From Chitinophagaceae bacterium DXS (GTDB taxonomy: Bacteria > Bacteroidota > Bacteroidia > Chitinophagales > Chitinophagaceae): a stretch of 64,000 nt of DNA. Below the pieces are notes generated by a model. The model was not told the origin of the DNA. It was given only the letters and a program-made list of their open reading frames with translations, and ran no database searches. Made by a program: the position numbers and the translations under genes. The stretch covers positions 5,236,209-5,300,208 of the forward strand of contig CP128386.1 in the NCBI GenBank assembly GCA_030345135.1. Reading direction: 5' to 3'. Within the stretch, counting starts at the first letter, position 1. Every line of letters begins with the position of its first letter. Below, piece by piece: positions 16,747 through 25,000 of the stretch.

Positions 16747-18762
16747 ATGCAACGAACAGTTTCAAATGGTAAGGAAGGTTATACGGATAAGTTTTTTTTA
16801 CCCAGGGATATCTCAATACAAAATCTGATAGATTACATGCCTATTGCCATTTATGCGTGCAGCCTGTCAGGACACATTATCTACTACAATAAGGCTGCGG
16901 AAAAACTTTGGGGATATAAACCCAAAGCCGGTGAAGACATGTGGTCTGGCTCGGCGAAATTATTCCTGCCTGACGGAGTTCCTCTTCCTATGGATAAATG
17001 GCCAATGACCATTGCTATACAACAAGGCATTTATTTGGAGGAGGAAGAAGTAGTTATTCAACAACCCGGCGGAACAAAGTTAAATGTGCTGGAACATCCT
17101 ATGCCGGTGTTTGACAGCGACGGAAAACTGTTATGCATAATCAATGTGTTGCTTGATGTAACGGAACAAAGAAAAAGCGAAACAAAGCAGGCAATGCTGG
17201 CTGCCATAGTAGAATCATCAGATGACGCTATTGTAAGCAAGTCGCTGAACGGCATCATCACCAGCTGGAATTTTGGCGCGCAGGAAATGTTTGGTTACGA
17301 GGAACAGGAAATAATTGGCAAACCGATTACTACCATTATTCCAGAGCAATACCGGATGGATGAACTGATGATATTGAACAAGATAAGAAACAATGAACAC
17401 GTTGAGCACTTTGAAACCTACCGGATAACAAAAGATGGCACATTAATTCCGGTGTCCCTTACCATTTCACCGATAACGGACAAAAGAGGAAATATCATCG
17501 GCGCATCAAAAATAGCCAGGAACATCAGTAAACAAAAAGAAGCGGAAAAAGCACTTCAGCACCATGCAGAAAACCTGGAAATAATGAACGGCATGGGCAA
17601 GGTGATTTCTCAAACACTGGATATTGATGTAATCCTGCAAACAGTGGCCGACTCCACCACGCGCCTTACGGGAGCTGCAATTGGTGCCTTCTTTTACAAT
17701 ACGGTAAATGACAAAAATGAGCCATACATGCTTTGCAGGCTAAGCGGGGCTGCCAAAGAAGCATTCGAAAATTTTGCCATACCGCGCAGCACGGCTGTTT
17801 TCAGCAGCACTTTTAACGGCGGTGCTACAATAAGATCTGACGATATTACGCACGATGAAAGATACGCCAGAAATATGCCTTTCAACGGAATGCCGGAGGG
17901 GCATTTACCTGTTGTGAGCTACCTTGCAGTACCGGTAGTGTCAAAAAACGGAAAAGTGACCGGTGGATTATTTTTCGGCCACCCTCAACCCGGCCGGTTT
18001 ACGAAGGAACATGAGGACCTTGTTTCTGCTATTGCCTTACATGCAGCGATAGCACTCGATAATGCCAAGCTGTATGCAGAAGTAACGAGACTGAGTGATA
18101 AAAAAGACGAATTCATCAGCCTTGCTAGCCATGAATTAAAAACGCCTATAACCAGCCTGAGCGGATTTCTTCAACTGATCGAGGAATCGCTCGATGATGG
18201 TGACGAAAATAAAAAATTCATGAAGATCGCCCTGGCACAGGTGAAAAAACTTTCGGATCTCATTTCTGATCTGCTTGATGTATCAAAAGTTAAAGCCGGC
18301 AAGCTGCCTTTGTCATTCAGCCATTTTGATCTTGTGCAACTAACAAAGGAAGTAGTTACCCAATTTCAGTATTCGGTGAGATCGCATGCTGTTCAATTGG
18401 ATTGCAAACTGGAAAAGGTCATGGTACACGGCGACAGACAACGCATCGAGCAGGTGATCATTAACCTGCTTGCCAATGCGGTTAAATATTCTCCCGGGGC
18501 AGCCGAGGTCAAAGTACTGGTAACAGGAAATAATGCAACTGCCTCTGTGTCCGTTCAGGATTTTGGAATTGGCATAGCGCCGGAATTACATCAGCATATA
18601 TTTTCACGTTTTTTCCGGATTGAAGATGAAGCCAACAAACCAGGTCTTGGAATTGGTCTTTATATCTGCAAGGAAATTATACAACGTCACAGCGGCCGCC
18701 TCTGGTTAAGCAGCGTGCCTTCTGTAGGATCAATCTTTGGATTTGATATACCAGCTGCGTAA
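16747..18762 (+). CDS. PAS-PAS-GAF hybrid-input histidine kinase
   Basis: The 671-residue soluble kinase has PAS 1 (about 20-140, ending VTEQRKSE) and PAS 2 (about 145-270, ending ISKQKEAEKA). A GAF domain follows (about 290-440; VSYLAVPVVSKNGKVTGGLFFG). The DHp H box is LASHELKTPITSL with H462. The ATPase domain shows LLANAVKYSP, DFGIGIAPEL, FSRFFRIED and LGIGLYICKEII. All kinase motifs are intact. Its stop codon is only 3 bp from the stop of the converging His-less kinase homogue, so the two transcripts must overlap at their 3' ends. No adjacent regulator gene. Confidence 0.92.
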   Translation: MQRTVSNGKEGYTDKFFLPRDISIQNLIDYMPIAIYACSLSGHIIYYNKAAEKLWGYKPKAGEDMWSGSAKLFLPDGVPLPMDKWPMTIAIQQGIYLEEEEVVIQQPGGTKLNVLEHPMPVFDSDGKLLCIINVLLDVTEQRKSETKQAMLAAIVESSDDAIVSKSLNGIITSWNFGAQEMFGYEEQEIIGKPITTIIPEQYRMDELMILNKIRNNEHVEHFETYRITKDGTLIPVSLTISPITDKRGNIIGASKIARNISKQKEAEKALQHHAENLEIMNGMGKVISQTLDIDVILQTVADSTTRLTGAAIGAFFYNTVNDKNEPYMLCRLSGAAKEAFENFAIPRSTAVFSSTFNGGATIRSDDITHDERYARNMPFNGMPEGHLPVVSYLAVPVVSKNGKVTGGLFFGHPQPGRFTKEHEDLVSAIALHAAIALDNAKLYAEVTRLSDKKDEFISLASHELKTPITSLSGFLQLIEESLDDGDENKKFMKIALAQVKKLSDLISDLLDVSKVKAGKLPLSFSHFDLVQLTKEVVTQFQYSVRSHAVQLDCKLEKVMVHGDRQRIEQVIINLLANAVKYSPGAAEVKVLVTGNNATASVSVQDFGIGIAPELHQHIFSRFFRIEDEANKPGLGIGLYICKEIIQRHSGRLWLSSVPSVGSIFGFDIPAA

Positions 18763-18765
18763 TTT

Positions 18766-19965
18766 TCAGGCAGGGCCATTTTCTCCTGAAGTGGCCTGGC
18801 TTCCGCCATCTTCATCCATTAAGCTAAGGCAGCAATGAAAGGCAGATCCTTTGCCCGGCTGGCTTTCTACTTCTATAAAACCGCCATGTGCTTCAACAAT
18901 CTTCCGGCTTATTGTGAGGCCTATGCCGGAGCCTGGGTATTCTTTGCGGGGATGGATCTTTTCGAACAACATAAAGATCTTATCAGCATCTTCCTGCGCA
19001 AAACCAATACCGTTATCCCTAACTGTTATACACAAATACGCTTTCAGGTTTGTTCCATCTCCTCCTTTATCCTGTTGGCGTTCCACATTAGCAGCAGATA
19101 TGGTTATCTTTGGAATGTTGCCATCCTGCTGAAATTTGAGGGCGTTGTCAATAAGATTATAGAGCAGATATTGCAACATTTGCCTCGAGCCATACATAAC
19201 AGGCAGATCATGTGCTTCAATAACCGCCTGCCTGGCTGCTATTTTCTGACGCAGCGATTCCAATACGCGTTGCAATACTTCATTCAGATCAAATCTTTCG
19301 AGTTCATTTCCTATGCTGTTGGCTGCAGAAAAAGCGAGTATGTCATCCAGCAAAAGATTCATTTTAGTTAGTGAAGACTGCATGCGGCGCAAACCGGCTT
19401 TTCCATGATTGGTAAGATTGGCTCCTTCACTCCGCACCAGTAGTTCCAGCGAAGTATACAGTTTCTTAACGGGTTCTTTAAGATCAGTACTTGTTATTGA
19501 TGTAAACGTTGCCAGTTCGGCCGTTGTTTTTTCCAGTTGTTGATACTGTTTTTTCAACAACTCATTCAGCTTGTGCAACTGTTGTTCAGCTTTTATCCTG
19601 TGCGCCACATCATGCATAATATTCATCACCCCTATCCGCTTACCGTCTTCATCCTCAAGCGGAATAAAATGATTCTCGTAATAATCACGGTTGAATTTTC
19701 CCTCGGCGGCTGGTATAAAAGACTTTATTCCATCCATTGCAAGCCTGAAACCGCTCATTATCTCTTCATCCTGTTCTAATTGAGGAAACACTTTCAGCAG
19801 GTTCTTCCCCAGCACCTCATCACGTAATATTCCCGATAAAATTTCTGTTGTTTTATTCCAGGCAATTATTTTCCAATCAGTATCTATGGCCATCAACCTG
19901 TCTATGCTGGCATCATTCATCATTTCAGCAATGTTGGCACTGATTTCATTCATTTTATCTAACAT
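18766..19965 (-). CDS. PAS histidine-kinase homologue lacking the phospho-acceptor His
   Basis: This protein of about 399 residues has one N-terminal PAS domain (about 10-125; AIDTDWKIIAWNKTTEILSG), a helical DHp-like segment and a GHKL ATPase domain. The H box reads SITSTDLKEPVKK, so His is replaced by Thr (about residue 160), while the rest of the box stays close to the SHDLKEPLR form. ATPase boxes look complete: NLIDNALKF, DNGIGFAQED, FMLFEKIH and GSGIGLTISRKI. The DHp and ATPase halves are clearly paralogous to the protein at 12242. The start at MLDKMNEIS is preferred over an ATG 16 codons upstream. Confidence 0.87.
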   Translation of the reverse strand: MLDKMNEISANIAEMMNDASIDRLMAIDTDWKIIAWNKTTEILSGILRDEVLGKNLLKVFPQLEQDEEIMSGFRLAMDGIKSFIPAAEGKFNRDYYENHFIPLEDEDGKRIGVMNIMHDVAHRIKAEQQLHKLNELLKKQYQQLEKTTAELATFTSITSTDLKEPVKKLYTSLELLVRSEGANLTNHGKAGLRRMQSSLTKMNLLLDDILAFSAANSIGNELERFDLNEVLQRVLESLRQKIAARQAVIEAHDLPVMYGSRQMLQYLLYNLIDNALKFQQDGNIPKITISAANVERQQDKGGDGTNLKAYLCITVRDNGIGFAQEDADKIFMLFEKIHPRKEYPGSGIGLTISRKIVEAHGGFIEVESQPGKGSAFHCCLSLMDEDGGSQATSGENGPA

Positions 19966-20360
19966 AGCTTTCCCGTTTAAAACATCGTAAATATAACATG
20001 CTTTAACCTCCACGGCTACGGTTCTAAAATTAACTGAGAAACATTAGGGGCGTATGGTGCAACAGGCTGCCCCACTTACATTACAAAAAACAATGCTGCA
20101 ACAAAGGTAAAATGTTTGTTCAATTTTTTAGGGGTATTTATGCAGCAAAAGCACAATATTGTTCAGCTGAGGACGTTTGCCGGTGTTGTGCTATTTTAAA
20201 ATGCTGATTTTCTAAAAATATTCTTACCAAATGACATTGAGCTAAAGCCGGCAATGAATCTTTTAGGATAACCTGAACCTACCTCTGTGCAACGCTGCGT
20301 CTTCTCCTTGAACGCTGTGTAACCGTATTTTTCATTTATACCGAAACGGCCGAAGATAGT
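19966..20360. other. Intergenic region with a dispersed-repeat copy
   Basis: This 395-bp gap contains a copy (about 20194-20245) of a dispersed element of the type AAAATGCTGATTTTC, then CTTACCAAATGACATTGAG. A longer version with a hairpin insert lies at 30931-31027. Around 20290-20325 is a fragment of the CTGTG/GCGTCTTCTCC type also seen near 20945, 29100 and 30825. No gene was found. Confidence 0.6.
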
Positions 20361-20612
20361 TTATCTAAACCCCTTAATATGCTCAAAAATAACAGCGCTC
20401 AACCGTTGCTCACTTTTGCCTGTTGTATTTGGAAATGGCGTTCGTTCTCCTTCTGAAAAAGTATTATCACACTCTTTTCCTAATAAACTATCAAGTTTGT
20501 GATTCATGATCCGCACATGCAGCCTCGCACCGTCTCCTGTTTCACGCCGGCGCAAAATGGCAAAATATTCTTTGCCTTCAAATTCAAATGAAAAACTTGT
20601 TACATCACTCAT
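20361..20612 (-). CDS. Small conserved-looking hypothetical protein
   Basis: The 83-residue protein has a regular beta-rich first half (FSFEFEGKEYFAILRRRETG, then LHVRIMNHKLDSLLG) and an amphipathic end (RLSAVIFEHIKGF). There is no signal peptide. The layout of alternating strands followed by a C-terminal helix looks like a small folded domain rather than chance. It stands alone between long non-coding stretches. Function unknown. Confidence 0.6.
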   Translation of the reverse strand: MSDVTSFSFEFEGKEYFAILRRRETGDGARLHVRIMNHKLDSLLGKECDNTFSEGERTPFPNTTGKSEQRLSAVIFEHIKGFR

Positions 20613-21226
20613 ACAACACTATTTAAAATTGAAGGAAAAATGCATTTTAAGTGGCTCAACTAAAATGCCAAAGGCGGAACTTTTTTATAGTGCGCCGTAC
20701 GCTCTCAAATGCAGTTTCACAAGTCACATATGCTCAATCAAGATTGCCGCAGCCCGCTTCTCCTTCTACAAAGTGTGTAAGTTTTTTCCAATTTTTAGGG
20801 AATTATATGCGCAGTTTCAACCCGGCCGCAAGCGTCGATTTTAATATTCGTTTTGCAGAACCAATATTATGAGTTTTCTTGGGTTTTTCTTTCGTTATAT
20901 ATTCCGTCAGAAAGAGACAACCAGATGCCATAGGTATTGTCGTTGCGGCGCCGCTTCTCCGCGTTCTCTGCGTGAAAAGTTTTGAATTATTCTGGCACGA
21001 TATTTTGAGTATATTAATCAGAAAAACGGTGATTCCTGACAACCCAAATTCATCCCGAAAGAGATAATAGAAGTTAACAGGATAAGCGTTTACGGGCTGT
21101 ACGGCATTTTTTGTTGTACAGCTTTTTTTTACATGAAACAACAATGCCCCCTTGCTCCCGTTCCGGTTAAAATAAAATGCTTCCCTCATCATATTTTTCG
21201 CAATTTAGCTATTGAAAAAGCTGGCC
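20613..21226. other. Intergenic region, no gene seen
   Basis: This 614-bp divergent gap lies between the small protein and the lipoprotein gene. Open frames on both strands here lack starts in good context, have irregular composition and are not convincing. Around 20945-20985 is a GCTTCTCCGCGTTCTCTGCGTG segment typical of the dispersed fragments in this window. TACGGGCTGTAC and GTTGTACAGC near 21090-21122 form a weak dyad, which may be a terminator remnant. Confidence 0.5.
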
Positions 21227-21832
21227 ATGAAAAAGCTCATTCCCTTTGCATTAATGCTGGCTACATTATCCGCTTGCACTAATCCGAACACACAAAATCA
21301 GTCTGATAGCGTCGGGAACGGCACCACCGAAGACAGTTTACAGGGAAAAATTTCCGGAACGCTAAATGACACAACATCACTTATCAACAAAACTGCGGCG
21401 CTGGTAAAAACAACGCTATCCGATCTATACAAAGAGGATTTAGCTAAAAATGTGGTTGATACAGCCAGTCGAAAATTTATTTTCTCTGAACAGGATCTGA
21501 ACGGCGACGGAAAGAATGAAATATTTGTTGGAACAACAGGCCCCTATTTTTGCGGCTCCGGGGGGTGTACCATTTTATTGCTGGAAAGCGACGGCAAACT
21601 GATTAACCGGTTTACGGTAATCGGTTATCCTGTGTTTGTTACAAGCGAAAAAACAAACGGATGGAACAATCTTGTTGTATCCAGCGACAATAAAAAAAGA
21701 CTTCTTAAATTTGATGGAAAGAAATATCCGGAAAATCCATCTGCGCAGCCAGTCTATTCTAAAACTGTAAACGATCAGCTACCCCGCGCGCTTGATATGG
21801 ATAATGATCAAAACAGGTGGTTTACTTTTTGA
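21227..21832 (+). CDS. Predicted lipoprotein
   Basis: The protein of about 201 residues has a Lys-start signal and lipobox: MKKLIPFALMLATLSAC, with C17 as the likely lipidated residue. An Asp/Gly loop, DLNGDGKNEIFVG, resembles a calcium-binding or FG-GAP-type loop. A CGSGGC pair follows, then beta strands ending in LVVSSDNKKRLLKFDG. It is probably a periplasm-facing or surface lipoprotein. The ATG is preferred to a TTG five codons upstream because it starts the signal peptide correctly. Function unknown. Confidence 0.8.
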   Translation: MKKLIPFALMLATLSACTNPNTQNQSDSVGNGTTEDSLQGKISGTLNDTTSLINKTAALVKTTLSDLYKEDLAKNVVDTASRKFIFSEQDLNGDGKNEIFVGTTGPYFCGSGGCTILLLESDGKLINRFTVIGYPVFVTSEKTNGWNNLVVSSDNKKRLLKFDGKKYPENPSAQPVYSKTVNDQLPRALDMDNDQNRWFTF

Positions 21833-21902
21833 GTCGGCGTTCAATGTATCTTTCTAGCACGATAAAACCGGTTTTTCAAAGCTTAGGCGTTACCAATCAG
21901 TA

Positions 21903-21910
21903 TATATTTG
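21903..21910 (+). promoter_or_regulatory. Candidate -7 element upstream of the CheB-CheR-kinase gene
   Basis: TATATTTG matches the TAnnTTTG element of Bacteroidota promoters and would place a start about 135 nt before the fusion gene. No good TTTG was found 19-21 bp upstream, so the assignment is weak. Confidence 0.3.
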
Positions 21911-22051
21911 CATGAACAATGATGCGTTATGCGGGTCTGGCTGATAAATGCTGCGTAGGATAAAAATGGGCTAACATACTCATTGCAGCTTGTGTTTGAA
22001 CGACACAATTTTATTTACTAAATGCTCATACTTTACAGAGCTTTGAACATT

Positions 22052-25000
22052 ATGAAATCGTCTGATCAATCTAACGAAGGAAACGAATCCGAAATCAACA
22101 AGCCGGAACGGCATGGCTTTCTAATAGCAGGTGTAGGCGCCTCCGCGGGCGGCATTCTTGCACTGAAAAATTTCTTCGCGCATGTTCCTGCCGACTCGGG
22201 CATTGCATATGTGGTGATATTGCACTTATCTCCTGATCATGACAGCAAGCTTGCAGAGGTATTGCAACAAACGGCAAAGATCCCCGTATCCCAGGTTACT
22301 GAAAAGACAACCGTAAAACCGAACAGGGTATATGTTGTACCGCCCAACCAGCATCTGTCAATGAAGAATGACGAGATAATCGTTAGTCAGAATATGCAGG
22401 TGGCTGACCGCAGGGCGCCCATTGATATATTTTTCAGAACACTGGCAGAATCCCAGGGGGCCAACGCCGTATGTGTAGTTTTATCGGGTACCGGTGCCAA
22501 TGGGTCTATGGGCCTTAAGCATATAAAAGAAAAGGGAGGTGCCGCTTTTGTTCAGAACCCGAGAGAGGCTGAGTTTAATGAAATGCCCCGTAACGCCATT
22601 TCAACCGATATGGTGGATGCCATTTTACCTGTTGCAGAAATTCCAGGGAAAATACTGGCCTACAAAAATAATCTGGGCACGGTTCATATTTCAATTGATG
22701 CAGGCAAACGGCCGGAAGACCAGCAGAATGCGTTAAGAGAGATTTTTACACAGTTAAGAATAAAAACAGGTCACGATTTTACCAATTACAAACGCCCAAC
22801 ACTCATCCGCCGGATAGAGCGCCGTATAACGGTAAAAAACCTGCCGGACCTGCAATCGTATGCCACATACATTCAGCAACATCCGGAAGAAACAACTGCC
22901 TTGTTAAAAGATCTGCTCATTTCTGTGACAAATTTTTTCCGTGATAAAAAAGCATTTGAAGCCATTCAGGCCGAAGTTCTTCCACCGATCATCCATCAGA
23001 AAAACGCCGAAGAACAGGTAAGGATTTGGGTAGCAGGATGCGCAACGGGCGAAGAGGCGTACTCAATGGCTATCATGTGTGCTGAGCAAACGCTGAATGT
23101 TATTGATGCTCCCAAGATCCAGATCTTTGCAACGGATATAGATGAGGATGCAATAGCGCATGCACGTGAGGGTTTTTATACCATTAACGATGCGGCAGAT
23201 GTATCAGCCGAAAGGCTAAGACGTTTCTTTAATAAGGAGGGCGACGGTTACCGGGTTAGAAGGGAAATAAGGGAAATGGTGCTTTTTGCCAATCACAATT
23301 TTATTAAGGATCCTCCGTTCTCGCACCTGGACCTGGTGGCTTGCCGCAACGTGCTGATCTATCTGAACCGGTCCGCCCAGGAGCGTGTACTGGAAACATT
23401 TCACTTTGCACTGAACCCTGAAGGTTACCTGTTTCTTGGCACATCCGAATCTGCCGATGGAATGAATAACCTTTACACTATTTATAGCAGGGAGCATCAC
23501 ATCTTCAAAAGCAGGCAGGTAAGCATGAGGGCTTATCCTGTACCGGACTCCGTACCAATGCTCCGCATTGAACAATCGACTGCACTTGAAAGTGCTAAAG
23601 AAAAGAATCACAGAACACTGGAACGCATTACATATGGAGATCTGCATCTGCGATTGTTGGAACAGTATGCACCACCCTCTGTAGTGATCAATGAAGAATA
23701 TGACATCGTTCACCTCTCCGACCGGATTTCACCTTATCTGCAACTCGGTGGCGGGGAGCCTTCACAAAACCTGTTGAAATTAGTACGACAGGAATTAAGG
23801 CTTGAATTGCGTTCAGCATTGTACCAGGCCATTCAGCAAAGAACAGCCGTTGATGCAAAAGGCCTTCGCGTAAAAATTGAAAACCGGATTGAAACCATCA
23901 ATCTGCATGTCCGGCCCGTGCTGCGTGATAAAGATATAGCAAGGGGCTTCATACTGGTAATTTTTGAAAAAACTGAAGAGGAACCCGATAACAAAGAAAT
24001 AGTCATATCATCAGAGCTGGCAGTATCGCAACACCTGGAAGAAGAACTGATGCGGTTGAAATCCCAGCTCCGCAGTTCCAATGAACAACACGAGTTTCAG
24101 GCTGAAGAATTAAAGGCATCAAATGAAGAGTTGCAGGCAATGAATGAGGAGTTGCGTTCTGCAGCGGAAGAACTGGAAACAAGCAAGGAAGAGCTGCAAT
24201 CCATGAACGAAGAATTGAGGACGGTAAACCAGGAATTGAAGGTAAAGATTGAAGAAACCAGCTTTACCAGCAATAACCTGCAAAACCTGATCAATTCAGC
24301 AAACATAGGAACGATCTTCCTGGACAGAAGCCTGCGAATAGCGCTTTTCACCCCTGCTATACGTGAGATCTTCAATCTTATTCCTGCTGATTATGGCAGG
24401 CCTCTTTCCGATATAACACACAAGTTAGAATACAATTACCTGCTGGATGATGCTGATACCGTGTTGGAAAAATTGAATACCATTGAACGGGAGGTAACTA
24501 CTGCAGATGGCCGCGATTATATTATGCGTGTACTGCCCTATCGGACCACTGAAGATCAGATTAACGGCGTAGTGATCACTTTTATTGATATACATACCCG
24601 CAAGCAGGCGGAAGAAGCGTTAAGGCAGTCTGAAAGAAAATACCGGACACTGTTCAACTCTATTGATGAAGGCTTTAGTACAGTGGAAGTGATCTTTAAT
24701 GAAACACAAACACCTGTTGACTACCGGTTTATTGTTGTAAATCCGGCGTTTGAAAGACAAACCGGGTTAAATAATGCGGTTGGAAAAAGAATTCGTGAGA
24801 TTGCTCCCCTGCACGAAAGTTTTTGGTTTGAAATATTCGGCAAAGTAGCCCTGACCGGCGAACCGCAACGATTTGAAAATCATTCGCGGGAACAGGGACA
24901 CTATTATGATGTGTATGCCTTCCGCATAGGAGAACCATCGGAGCGGCTTGTGGGAGTTTTGTTTAATGACATTACCGAACGCAAAAAAGCAGAAAAAGTT

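Noticed and set aside
20803-21192. 129-codon frame on the minus strand and shorter plus-strand frames
   Set aside because: The composition is irregular, the frame crosses a dispersed repeat fragment, and no signal or fold pattern is seen.
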